This document shows, one piece after another, positions 1-10,100 of a stretch of DNA of 64,000 bases. The stretch is from JABJMC01 sp964473745. GTDB lineage: Bacteria > Patescibacteriota > Gracilibacteria > UBA1369 > UBA12473. Below the pieces are notes generated by a model. That model was given only the letters and a program-made list of their open reading frames with translations. It searched no databases and was not told where the DNA came from. Position 1 is the stretch's first letter, and every line of letters begins with the position of its first letter. Location of the stretch: positions 22,141 to 86,140 of the forward strand of contig CAYYQE010000003.1 of the NCBI GenBank assembly GCA_964473745.1, read 5' to 3'. A program made the translations under genes and the position numbers.

Positions 1-477
1 GAAACCTTACCTTATGAAATTGAGGTTCAAGAAGAGTTGGCTGAAGGTTCCGTAACACCGCATCGTTTGGATGATCAGGCAATTGATTTAACTAATTTGC
101 AGGTTTTAAATATTGAAAATAGTCGCCCACTTTTATACGGACAAGCGACTAAGGATTACACTTTGGAAGCAATGTGGGCCAGTGAATTGCTTTCTTCTTC
201 TTTGATGATTGATACAGATAAAGATGAAGGAGAATTTGTGATGATGGCGCCAAACAATTTAGAAAATGGTGCACATGAAGTGATAGTGCAAGGAATTGAT
301 CCGCTTTCTAATTTATATACCGCGGCAATCAACCTAGATTTTATGGTTAGTGAGGAGGCTCCTGAGGTTAGAGGGCAGAATACAAGTGTCCGCATGAAGG
401 TGATTGGAGTGGGGCTAGGCTCAGCTTTTATTGTTGTTGTTTTGTGGGTGGTCGCTCGGGCTCGCAAGAAACGTTAA
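1..477 (+). CDS. C-terminal end of a giant surface protein (5' end outside window)
   Basis: The frame is open from base 1, so this is the tail of a gene beginning before the window; the TTG at 37 is internal. The 158 visible residues match the C-terminal domains of the two downstream paralogs almost residue for residue (GSVTPHRLDD, MWASEL, MMAPNNLE, QGIDPLSNLYTAAINLDF). It ends with one hydrophobic segment (start MKVIGVGLG) and a basic tail ARARKKR, which should leave the last domain outside the membrane and the tail in the cytoplasm. There is no LPXTG sortase motif. By analogy with its neighbours the missing part probably holds a signal peptide, beta-helix and Ig-like repeats. Function inferred: surface or adhesin-like protein. 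Confidence 0.85.
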   Translation, partial: ETLPYEIEVQEELAEGSVTPHRLDDQAIDLTNLQVLNIENSRPLLYGQATKDYTLEAMWASELLSSSLMIDTDKDEGEFVMMAPNNLENGAHEVIVQGIDPLSNLYTAAINLDFMVSEEAPEVRGQNTSVRMKVIGVGLGSAFIVVVLWVVARARKKR

Positions 478-523
478 GTTCAGTAATGAAGTTAAAAAGT
501 TAGTGGGGTGGATGGATGGTTAG

Positions 524-529
524 TATAAT
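524..529 (+). promoter_or_regulatory. -10 box TATAAT upstream of the second giant surface gene
   Basis: A perfect TATAAT lies in the 75-bp gap between the first and second surface-protein genes, 23 bases before the ATG at 553. No convincing -35 is present 17 bp upstream (tagtgg). It would give a leader of roughly 15-17 nt with no Shine-Dalgarno sequence. Confidence 0.45.
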
Positions 530-552
530 TAACAGATAAAAAACTAAAATCC

Positions 553-3500
553 ATGAAAATAAGATTTTTCACAATTCTATTCACATCCCTAGCATTGAGT
601 TTGCTAGGAGTAACCTCTGTTTTTGCGGCTACTTATACGGTTGATGACTTAACAGACACAGCTGATGATGAGGAATGTGTAATTGATACAACTTTTCGTG
701 ATGCGATTGGTTGTGCCTTAGGAAATCCAGGAGCAGATGTGATTGATTTTAGTGGTTCAGGGACGATTAATCTCACTGCGAATGCGCCTAATATAACTGA
801 CACCGGTGGTCTTACAATTGATGGGGGAGGGGATATTACAATAAATGGTTCAAATCATACTTACGGAGGGCTTGATTTAGCTGGCGATGATATTCAGTTA
901 AAAGCGATTACAATTGATAAAATGAGTGAATCCGGGATTTATCTTGGAGGAACCGGGAATACTATTGGTGGTGATGATGTGGCGGATCGGGTTTATGTGC
1001 TTGGAAATGATAATGATGGGAACGGATATGGGATTTATCCGGTTGGTTCAACTAACGCTACGATTAAGAATAATTATGTTGGAGTCCAGTCTAATGGAAC
1101 GACTCGGGCGGCTAATCAAGCCGGGATTTATTTAGCGGGCTCAAATTCTGGGCTTACTATCGAGGATAACGTGATTGTGAGCAAAAATTACTGTGCAATT
1201 GTGTTAACTGCCTGGTCAGGTGGGACCATGAGTGATATTAGGATTGAAGGAAATAAGATTGGTACCAATGCCGCTGGAACCGCTGATTTAACAGCGGGTA
1301 GTGGAATTTGTGATTTTCCAGCAGTGGGAGGCCCCTCAGAAACCATCACTGGAATGGTGAGGATTGGGGGGAATACGACGACTGATGCAACAGCTCGTAA
1401 TATTATTTCCGGGAATGGATCTGGAATTATACTTAAAAGTGACTACAGCGGAGGGTTAGAAATTCAGGGTAATTATATTGGGACGGATGTAAATGGGACG
1501 GCTGATGTGGGGAATTTTCAGGGGATAGAGTTGGAGAATTCATCCTGTTCCGGAAATTGTAATATTGGCGGTGATGTAGTTGGAAAGCGAAATGTGATTT
1601 CTGGTAATGATGATAATGGAATTAAAATTTATGGTGATTCTTCTGGTTGGACGGTTCAACAGAATTATATTGGGATGGATTCAACTGGAGATACTGCTTT
1701 GTTAAATAGTGGTGATGGAGTTGAAATTGGAGGGGCAGCAACAAGTATCACTATTGGTGAAACTGATGCTGAGCCGGCATCGCAAAATGTGATTGCAGGG
1801 AATGGTGGAACTGGAATTTTGTTGGATAGTGCCACGGGTACAATTGCTATTAATGGTAATTATATTGGTTTGAATGCGGCGGGGAATGCCGCGGATTCGA
1901 ATGGTAGTCATAATATTTATGTTAATGGAGGCTCTTCTACTTTGACGATTGGTCACGCTGATACCACGACGGTGAATAATGTTATTGCTGGGACGGGCGT
2001 AAATAATAGTGCTCTTTATATTGATAATATTACCGGCGGGACAATAAATGCTTATGGTAATGTTATTGGTTTGGTAGCGGACCAAAGTGGTCAAGCTGAT
2101 CCAGATGGAGGTACAGCCGGGCCGCTGGTTTATTTAAATCAGGTTGGAGCTAGTGCCGAGGTTAATATTGGTAGTACTCGAAGCGGTGGATTTAATGTGA
2201 TTGCCGGTGGTGATGATGATGGAGTTCAGGTCGCCTCTAATAATAGTGGGACGATAAATATTCGAGGTAATTTTGTTGGAGTGGCCAGTAATCAGACGAG
2301 CGTATTTGCCAATGATGGTGATGGCATGGATATCTCCGCAAGTGTTAGTATTGGTGGGGCAGGTGGTGAGCAAGGAAACGTGATTGGTGGGCATTCTAAT
2401 CAAATTAGAGTAACAAATAATGCTAGTAATGTAATGATTGTCGGGAATTTTTTGGGCCAAACTACTACGGGAGCGGATATAACGGGAAGTGAAAATGCAA
2501 TTGTTGATGAAGGTTCAACAACTTTAACAATTGGACAGAACAACTATATTAGTGGCTCTGGGAGAGCCGTGGATTTGCAAGGAACAACAGATGTATCGAT
2601 GATTGGTAATATTATTGGGTTTGGTTCAGCTGATCAGGATCGCGCCACTGGTGAAGGAGTGGTTATTTCTGGAGCGGCGGATAATATTACAATTGGTGGT
2701 TCAAATGTTTCGGATCGTAACGTGATTAGTAATGTTTCGGACTCTGGGATTATTGTGAATTCTACTCACGCAAATAGTGATGTGGAGATTATGGGGAATT
2801 ATATTGGGACAAGTACGGATGGAACGGCGGATAAAGGTAACTCCACGCACGGAATTGATGTGCAGCAAGGAGTTAATGTTTTTATTGGACGAAATGCCGA
2901 TGGCACGACTCACGCTGGGAATGTGATCTCTGGTAATGGTGGGGTTGGTGTTTATGTTTTTGAAACCGAAGGTGATGTGTCGGATGTTTATATTGAAGCT
3001 AATAAAATTGGGGTGAATGCTGCGGCTACAGCAGCAGTTGCCAATGATAATCATGGAGTTAATGTTGATAACGCTGAAAATGTATTTATCGGAGGAGACG
3101 ACGAGGCTTCTCGTAATATTATTGGTGGGAATGGTGCGAATGGAATTCGTTTGGATGCGGGGGTGGGAGTGACAATTACTGGCAACTTAATTGGAACGGC
3201 CCAGTCCACGATTAGCGCTACGGCCACTGATTTAGGAAATGCTATTAATGGTATTTATCTAATGGATGGGTCAACGAGTAATGTGATTGGATATACTTAT
3301 GCTGAAGGCTTGGCCGGAGTTAAAGGAAACGTGATTGATTTTAATGCTAAAGGAATAGTAATTGATGGTTCATCAAGTAATAATAATGCGGTGCGTGGTA
3401 ATTTGATTGGTGCCTCTGGAAATCAGTCCGCACGAATGGAATTAACTAATTCGGCTAATAATGGAGTGAGTACTTCGGGGACAACTTTTACGACTTCAAA

Positions 3501-6500
3501 TACGAGCCGGATTGATGGGACGTCGGATATGGGGGGTAGCAAGATGGACATTTATAGTGCCAGTGATACGGCTACAGTTTATGAATCAACAACGACAATT
3601 GAAGGTGATGGATCATTTATGGTGAATCGAGATTTTACGGCGCTGGCGGATGACAATTATTTCTTTCAAATTACCGAGGCCGATGGTGATACTACGGCTT
3701 TTGGTAGTTCGGTGGTGGTGGCGGATGATATGTTTCCCGTAACACCGGAAGCTAGTGGTCAGACTACTCCTGTAGCTAGTACAGATGCTCAAACTTTAAC
3801 AATTACAAAAGAGCCTTACTCTTCTTTGATTCGGACTGATAAGGATCCAGACGTAGTAATTTCTACAATAGACGCAGATGTTAGCGAGGAATACAGCACT
3901 GGAGTGCTTTCGGAAGGAACAAATACTTTTACCTTTATTTCTAAAGATTATTCCGATAATAGTTCCGAGGTTTTAACAGTAACGATTGTCGTTGATACAA
4001 CGGCCCCAGATGATCCAGGTATCACTTCGTCTACCAGTGTGATAGATACGGCGACTACAAAATCTCATACAATTACCGGGACAAAAGAAGCGGGGTCGAG
4101 TATTGAAAATGATAATGTTGAAGTGGTGGCCGCGGATGCGGAGACTACTTGGGAATATGAAGTAACTTTGGCGATTGGCGATAATGTTTATTCTTTTACG
4201 GCCGTGGATGCTCTAGCAAATGAATCAGGAGCGACAGCCCACACAGTTAGTTATACGCAGGATGCCGATGCGCCATCAGCGCCACTTATAACCTCTTCAA
4301 TTGCGGATACCACGACGACTGCTTATACGTTTACTGGAACAAAAGAAGCAGATTCTAGTGTTTTGGAAGATGATGTGGTGGTAGTGGCCTTAGATGGTTT
4401 AACAACCTGGAGTTGGGAGACAACCTTAAGTGAAGGAGCAAATGCTTTTAGTTTTACTTCGAAAGATGCTTTAGATAATGAGTCTTCGGCGACTTTAACG
4501 AGTATTACCTTGGATACGACGGTTCCAACGGCGGCCACGATTACTTCAGCGACGACTGCTTCGGGTGATGAGGCCACGGCTTCGTTTACGGTTACCGGTA
4601 CAAAAGAAGCTGATTCAGCGGTTTATTTAAATGATGTTGAAGTGGTGGCCGCAGATGCGGAGACTACTTGGTCTTATGCTACAACGTTGAGTGTAGGAGC
4701 TAATCTTGTGGGCCCTTTCACCTTAAAAGATGCTCTTGATAATGAGTCTGGTGAAACTTCGACGACCATTACTTATACCCAAAATGATCTTACTCCGGTT
4801 TATTATGGAGGTGGCGGAGGAGGAGGTGACGGTGGAAGTAGCAGCAGTAGCGACAGTAGCGTTTCGGAATCTACCGGAGTAGCGGCAACTGAAGGAACGG
4901 AAACTGCGGTGGAGGGATCTGAAGAAGTTGAAGAGGAAGTAGTGGTTGAGGAGGAAATTGAGGAGGAAGTAGTGGAAGAAGAAGTGATCGAGGAAGAAGT
5001 AGTTGAGGAGATTGTGGAAGAAGTCGTGGAAGAAGTTGATGAGGGGCCGTCCATAATTGAGGAAGTTATAGAAGTGGTATACGAGGCTGTTGAAACTGTG
5101 GGCGATGCCGTTGAAACTGTGGGCGAAGTTGCAGAAGATTTATTTAGTGCATCTGATGAGCCAGCTGAACCAGCCTTTGTGGTGGAAGTGGTGGAGTTAC
5201 CAGAAACAACAGTTGAAGTGGTGACTACGCGTGCCGATGTGTTAGAGGAAGCTGCTTATGCCGCGATTACTTTGGACGCGGATGGTGATCAAATTCCAGA
5301 TAGTTTGGAGCAAATTTATTTTGATTCTACGGATGTGATGGATTTAAGTGCGGACACAGATAATGATGGATTAACAGATGGGGAAGAGCTTGTGATGGGA
5401 ACAGATTTATTAAGTTCAGATAGTGATGGTGATGGGATAAGTGATGTAGAAGAAATTGCCGCTGGAACAAGCGCCGTACTAATAGATAGTGATGCCGATG
5501 GACTAACTGACGCTGAAGAAGCAGAATTAGGAACAAGCTCTGGTAGCTCTGATAGTGATGGCGATGGGTTTTCTGATTATATTGAAATTAAATATGGAAC
5601 TAGCGGATCGAGCGGAGCCTTAGATGCTTCGGTTGTTATCCAGGATGATGATAATGATGGCGCCGCTGATGCCTGGGAAGAAGAATTCAAAATGGAAGAA
5701 ATTGATTATGCGGCACCACAGTATATTGCCGAAGTGGATGCTGAAATCGTGCTGCCAATGCAGATGCGCGATACTGACGGTGATGGAGTAACTGACTGGG
5801 TAGAAATGAACCGGGGAACTGATCCTAATGATTCAGATTCTGACAATGATGGACTCTCGGATTCCGATGAAATCTTTGTTTATTTAACTGATCCAATTGA
5901 AAAATCTCGTGATCAGGAACAGATTTACAAGCCACGAATTGCTAATCTGCGCGAAGAAGCCGTCTTTACGGGGAATCAAGCGACTTTGGTTGGGGTTGGA
6001 TATCCTAACTCGCACGTCGAAGTGCTGTTTTTACCACACAATTTCATCGCGCCAACAACTGATTTGGTGTCTTTTGGGCGGTTTTTAATGGCGAATTTAT
6101 TTGAAGATGGATTGGCTCAAGATATTTACGAGCAAACAGTGCAGACTGATGCTTCTGGTAAGTTCTTGATCCAGGAAGATCTGCCGGTTGGTAGTTTTGA
6201 TGTAATTATTCGTTCTTATGATGCTGATGGAAATCTCACAGGTGAAACTTTACCTTATGAAATTGAAGTTCAGGAAGAGTTGGCCGAAGGTTCTGTGACG
6301 CCGCATCGTTTAGATGATGAGGCGATTGATTTAACTAATTTGCAGATGGTGATGATTGAAAACAGCCGCCCAATTCTTTATGGGCAAGCTACTAATGGTT
6401 ATGAGATTGAAGGTTTGTGGGCTAGTGAATTGTTTTCTTCTTCACTCATGATTGATACGGATGCTGATGAAGGTGAGTTTGTGATGATGGCGCCGAATAA

Positions 6501-6726
6501 CTTAGAGGACGGTGCCCACGAATTGGTGGTGCAAGGAATTGATCCACTTTCTAACTTATACACCGCGGCAATCAACCTAGATTTTCTGGTTAATGATGAA
6601 ACACCCGAGCTTGCGGAACAGGATACAAATCCTCGTATGAAGGTGATTGGAGTTGGGTTAGGCGCAACTCTAATTGTTATTGTCTTGTGTTTTGTGGCTC
6701 GTAAGAAATATTTAAAAACAAAATAA
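553..6726 (+). CDS. giant secreted surface protein: beta-helix, Ig-like and calcium-binding repeats
   Basis: A 2057-residue protein with these parts in order: a signal peptide (residues 1-25, ending SVFA-A); a degenerate CSLREA-type N-terminal motif (about 26-60, TTFRDAI in place of CSLREAI); a long right-handed beta-helix of repeated GNYIGT / NVISGN units (about 60-970); Ig-like repeats of about 90 residues with TGTKEA motifs (about 1060-1410); a Gly/Ser linker; a Glu/Val-rich low-complexity stalk (about 1455-1530); thrombospondin-3-like DxDxDG calcium-binding repeats (about 1573-1785); a C-terminal domain shared with both paralogs; and a hydrophobic anchor with tail KKYLKTK. Beta-helix proteins of this type are often adhesins or polysaccharide-binding proteins. 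The substrate is unknown. It lies 11 bp upstream of the next paralog, so the two are probably co-transcribed. The ATG is supported by the signal peptide. Confidence 0.85.
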   Translation: MKIRFFTILFTSLALSLLGVTSVFAATYTVDDLTDTADDEECVIDTTFRDAIGCALGNPGADVIDFSGSGTINLTANAPNITDTGGLTIDGGGDITINGSNHTYGGLDLAGDDIQLKAITIDKMSESGIYLGGTGNTIGGDDVADRVYVLGNDNDGNGYGIYPVGSTNATIKNNYVGVQSNGTTRAANQAGIYLAGSNSGLTIEDNVIVSKNYCAIVLTAWSGGTMSDIRIEGNKIGTNAAGTADLTAGSGICDFPAVGGPSETITGMVRIGGNTTTDATARNIISGNGSGIILKSDYSGGLEIQGNYIGTDVNGTADVGNFQGIELENSSCSGNCNIGGDVVGKRNVISGNDDNGIKIYGDSSGWTVQQNYIGMDSTGDTALLNSGDGVEIGGAATSITIGETDAEPASQNVIAGNGGTGILLDSATGTIAINGNYIGLNAAGNAADSNGSHNIYVNGGSSTLTIGHADTTTVNNVIAGTGVNNSALYIDNITGGTINAYGNVIGLVADQSGQADPDGGTAGPLVYLNQVGASAEVNIGSTRSGGFNVIAGGDDDGVQVASNNSGTINIRGNFVGVASNQTSVFANDGDGMDISASVSIGGAGGEQGNVIGGHSNQIRVTNNASNVMIVGNFLGQTTTGADITGSENAIVDEGSTTLTIGQNNYISGSGRAVDLQGTTDVSMIGNIIGFGSADQDRATGEGVVISGAADNITIGGSNVSDRNVISNVSDSGIIVNSTHANSDVEIMGNYIGTSTDGTADKGNSTHGIDVQQGVNVFIGRNADGTTHAGNVISGNGGVGVYVFETEGDVSDVYIEANKIGVNAAATAAVANDNHGVNVDNAENVFIGGDDEASRNIIGGNGANGIRLDAGVGVTITGNLIGTAQSTISATATDLGNAINGIYLMDGSTSNVIGYTYAEGLAGVKGNVIDFNAKGIVIDGSSSNNNAVRGNLIGASGNQSARMELTNSANNGVSTSGTTFTTSNTSRIDGTSDMGGSKMDIYSASDTATVYESTTTIEGDGSFMVNRDFTALADDNYFFQITEADGDTTAFGSSVVVADDMFPVTPEASGQTTPVASTDAQTLTITKEPYSSLIRTDKDPDVVISTIDADVSEEYSTGVLSEGTNTFTFISKDYSDNSSEVLTVTIVVDTTAPDDPGITSSTSVIDTATTKSHTITGTKEAGSSIENDNVEVVAADAETTWEYEVTLAIGDNVYSFTAVDALANESGATAHTVSYTQDADAPSAPLITSSIADTTTTAYTFTGTKEADSSVLEDDVVVVALDGLTTWSWETTLSEGANAFSFTSKDALDNESSATLTSITLDTTVPTAATITSATTASGDEATASFTVTGTKEADSAVYLNDVEVVAADAETTWSYATTLSVGANLVGPFTLKDALDNESGETSTTITYTQNDLTPVYYGGGGGGGDGGSSSSSDSSVSESTGVAATEGTETAVEGSEEVEEEVVVEEEIEEEVVEEEVIEEEVVEEIVEEVVEEVDEGPSIIEEVIEVVYEAVETVGDAVETVGEVAEDLFSASDEPAEPAFVVEVVELPETTVEVVTTRADVLEEAAYAAITLDADGDQIPDSLEQIYFDSTDVMDLSADTDNDGLTDGEELVMGTDLLSSDSDGDGISDVEEIAAGTSAVLIDSDADGLTDAEEAELGTSSGSSDSDGDGFSDYIEIKYGTSGSSGALDASVVIQDDDNDGAADAWEEEFKMEEIDYAAPQYIAEVDAEIVLPMQMRDTDGDGVTDWVEMNRGTDPNDSDSDNDGLSDSDEIFVYLTDPIEKSRDQEQIYKPRIANLREEAVFTGNQATLVGVGYPNSHVEVLFLPHNFIAPTTDLVSFGRFLMANLFEDGLAQDIYEQTVQTDASGKFLIQEDLPVGSFDVIIRSYDADGNLTGETLPYEIEVQEELAEGSVTPHRLDDEAIDLTNLQMVMIENSRPILYGQATNGYEIEGLWASELFSSSLMIDTDADEGEFVMMAPNNLEDGAHELVVQGIDPLSNLYTAAINLDFLVNDETPELAEQDTNPRMKVIGVGLGATLIVIVLCFVARKKYLKTK
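3772..4009 (+). repeat. Ig-like segment nearly identical at DNA level to 10003-10240
   Basis: Aligning this stretch by eye with 10003-10240 in the next paralog gives about 18 differences in roughly 238 bases, synonymous positions included. The beta-helix parts of the two genes are far more diverged. This points to recent duplication or gene conversion of this segment. Confidence 0.7.
4918..5130 (+). repeat. Glu/Val-rich low-complexity stalk, copy 1
   Basis: Repeated gaa/gag and gtt/gta/gtg codons encode runs such as EEVVVEEEIEEEVVEEEV. This highly acidic segment separates the Ig-like repeats from the calcium-binding repeats and probably forms an extended stalk. The low complexity makes length change by slippage plausible. 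Confidence 0.7.
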
Positions 6727-6737
6727 ACTTAAAATTC

Positions 6738-7070
6738 ATGAAATTAAGATTTTTCACAATTCTATTCACATCTCTAGTATTAAGTTTACTAGGATCAACC
6801 TCTGTTTTTGCGGCTGCTTATGTTGTTGATAATTTAGGTGATGAATCAGATGGGGAATGTGTGGTGGATACTTCTTTTAAAGAAGCAGTAAATTGTTCAA
6901 ATGCTAGTGGAGAAGCGGATACAATTACTTTTGGTGTTTCTGGGACAATAACACTTGACGGGGCTCCTCAGCTCGATGGTGATGGAGTTGATATTGATGG
7001 TAATGGAGATATAACTTTGGATGGTAATGGTGGGGGTGGGATTGGCTGCTTCTTTTCGTGTACAGATTAG
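6738..7070 (+). CDS. N-terminal fragment of third giant surface protein, ended by in-frame TAG
   Basis: 110 residues: a signal peptide almost identical to that of the preceding paralog (7 differences in the first 78 bases), the CSLREA-like motif (TSFKEAV) and the first beta-helix turns. It ends at a TAG (7068-7070). The same frame stays open straight after the stop, and its translation (VITIRGFTL, then WTIGGSDVTDRN) continues the beta-helix exactly as in the intact paralog. So this is one gene with a single nonsense codon, not a frameshift. TAG is used as an ordinary stop at 12353, 18829 and 36860, so recoding is unlikely. Possible explanations: a recent loss-of-function mutation, a strain-variable position, a sequencing error, or low-level readthrough. 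Confidence 0.75.
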   Translation: MKLRFFTILFTSLVLSLLGSTSVFAAAYVVDNLGDESDGECVVDTSFKEAVNCSNASGEADTITFGVSGTITLDGAPQLDGDGVDIDGNGDITLDGNGGGGIGCFFSCTD

Positions 7071-7124
7071 GTAATAACTATTCGTGGTTTTACTCTTACA
7101 AATTTTGAGGAGACGAGTATTGAA

Positions 7125-10100
7125 GTGCGTGGTTCGGGATGGACGATTGGAGGATCTGATGTAACCGATCGAAATGTTTTTATTAAAGGCGCACTAGGGG
7201 ATGCAAACGGAAAGATGATTGCGGTTAATGGTTCTAATCATACAATTCAAAATAATTATATCGGTGTGGAATCAGATGGAACTACAACAAATGCCGAAAG
7301 AGATGGCATTATGCTTCATGGGGGAGCCGGAGCGGTTAGTGATTTGTTAATTAAAGATAATGTTATTGCTAATTTGGCGGGATGTGCAATTCAAATTAAT
7401 ACTGCCGCTGGTGCGGTGACCCTTGAAGGAAATAATATTGGGATTGGAGCGGATGGAACAACTCCTTTGATTGCCGAGGGTTGGTATGGGGGGATATGCG
7501 ATCAAGACGGAGATACTCATACCGGCTTGGTTACAATAGGTGGTGATACTGCTACTGAGCGGAATTTAATTGGAGATGCTGCTGGTATAAATCTTATGGC
7601 AACGTATACTGGTGGTTTTTTGATTGAAGGAAATTATATTGGAACAAATGCTGCCGGAACAGCCTCTATTCAAAATGGTACTGGAATAATTTTAGATGGA
7701 GCTTGTAGTGGTGGTCCGGGTTGTATTATTGGCGGTGATATAGCAGGAGAAAGAAATGTGATTTCGGGGAATGAAGGGGCTGGGATTTCAATAACAACTG
7801 ATGGTTCTGGTTGGCAAATTCAAAATAATTACATTGGGATGGATAGTACGGGAGCGGCAGCTTTAGCAAATGGGACTGATGGAATTTATATAACTGGAGC
7901 AGCTAATAATATTATAATTGGAGAAACTGGATCTACGGTTTCAACGTATAATGTGATTGCCGGAAATGGGGGCAATGGGATTGATTTTAGTACGGCTACG
8001 GGGACTTATACTGTTAATGGTAATTATATTGGTTTGGATGCGACTGGAGATAACGCAAGTTCAAATGGGAGTCATCATATAGAAATTACTGGAGCCCCTG
8101 ATTTGACGATTGGGCATATGGATGCGACTTCTCCAACAAATGTAATTGCAGGAGGAGGGGGAACTTACCGGGGAATAAGTGTTTTTAATGTGGGACCAAG
8201 TGCAACACTTAATATTTATAGTACGATTTTGGGATTGGTAGCAGATCAAAGCACAACTGCTGATCCGGATGGAGCTACAGGAGGCCCATTAATTGTGATC
8301 GATCAAATGCAATCAGGGTCTATGATGATGATTGGAAATACCCGTACGGCTGGTTTTAATGTGATTGCCGGAGGGGATGGCGATGGGATTAATGTTAACG
8401 GTAGTTTGAATGGTTCAGAACTTACAATAACAGGTAATTTTATTGGGATTTCGAGCGATCAGGCGACAGTGATAGGCAACAGTGGTGATGGGATTGATGT
8501 GTTTTCGGGTGGAGTTGTTATTGGCGGGACTGGTACAGGAACAGGAAATGTTATAGGGGGCCAATCAAATCAAATTCGTATAGGGAGTGGTGTTGATGGA
8601 ACGGAGATTTATAGAAATTATTTAGGAATGACTACTACTGGAGCAGATATTGCGGGGAGCCAGAATGGGATTACCGATGAAGGTTCTACTGATTTGACGA
8701 TGGGTGGTGGGGTAACTGGTGGTGGAGGTGCTCCGACCGCTGGAAATTATATTAGTGGGACCGGGACTGCTGTGAGTTTGGCGGGTACATCAGGTGTGGT
8801 AATGCTTGGTAATTATATTGGGGTTGGTGGGGTTGGTCCAGATGCCTTGGATCGTGCTACAGGTGGAGGAGTGGTTGTTTCTGGAACGGCTAATAATATT
8901 ACAATTGGCGGATCTGGTGAGGGAGAGGGAAATACAATTAGTAATGTTACGGATTCAGGTTTAATTATTAATTCTAGTCATGCAACAGATAGTGATATTG
9001 AAATATTGGGAAATTGTATTGGAACGGATTCGACCGGGAATACCGATAAAGGTAATTCCACGCATGGGATTGATGTTCAGCAGGGGATAAATGTTTTTAT
9101 TGGAGTGGATGCGGCCGGAACAACCCATGCCAAGAATGTGGTTTCTGGTAATGGGAGTAATGGGATTTATGTTTCAGGAGATGGTGGGGACGTGACAGGC
9201 GTTACTATTGAAGCTAATACAATTGGTTTGACTGTGGGCGCAAATGCAAAAGTTTTGAATGGTGATTATGGGATTCAAGTTGATGATGGACCGACGAGTG
9301 TAGTGATTGGCGGCGCAGATGAAGCTTCTCGTAATATTGTTGGTGGGAATGGAGCCGGTGGGATTCTTTTAGATGGTGCAGATGAGGTGGTTATAACTGG
9401 GAACTTGGTTGGAACAAACCAAACAACGATAGATGCTGATGCGGAATCTGCTAATGTGGGGAATGTTTCCAATGGGATTTATTTAACTGATGGATCGGCA
9501 AATAATGTAATTGGATATAGCTATGCAGAGGATATTAGTGGGATGAAAGGAAATGTAATTGATTTTAATATAACGGGGATAATGATTGAGGGAGCTTTGA
9601 GTACAAATAATACGGTGCGTGGTAATTTAATTGGGAATTCTGGGGATCAAGGAATGAGGTTTCAGACGATGGATGGATCTAATAATGAAATCGATATTTC
9701 GGGGACGAGTTTAACGACTTCGAATACTAGTCGAATAGTAGGGGCTACTGATTTGACTGGTAAGGTTGATATTTATAGTGCTAGTGCAACAACTACGATT
9801 TATGAAGGGTCGACGACGATTGCGGCTGGCGCTTTTCAAATTGATCAAGATTTTACCGCTGTCGCGGGAGATACATATTTATTCCAAATTACCGAGGCTG
9901 ATGGTGATACGACAGAGCTTTCTTTTGAAGATTCACAAGAAGCAGTGGTAGCTGATGCGGTGCTCCCGGCAACTCCGGTGGCTAGTGGACAGACTACTCC
10001 GGTAGCTAGTACAGATGCTCAAACTTTAACAATTACAAAAGAGGCTTACTCTTCCTTAATTCGGACTGATGAGGATCCAGATGAGACAATTTCTACAATA

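Noticed and set aside
4803..5054. Minus-strand frame encoding Ser/Thr-rich repeats
   Set aside because: It is the antisense of the Glu/Val-rich stalk codons; no independent start signal or domain.
4918..5130. CRISPR-like repetition in the Glu/Val stalk DNA
   Set aside because: Repeats are short, continuous, in frame and without spacers; they are coding low complexity. No CRISPR array or cas gene was seen anywhere in the window.
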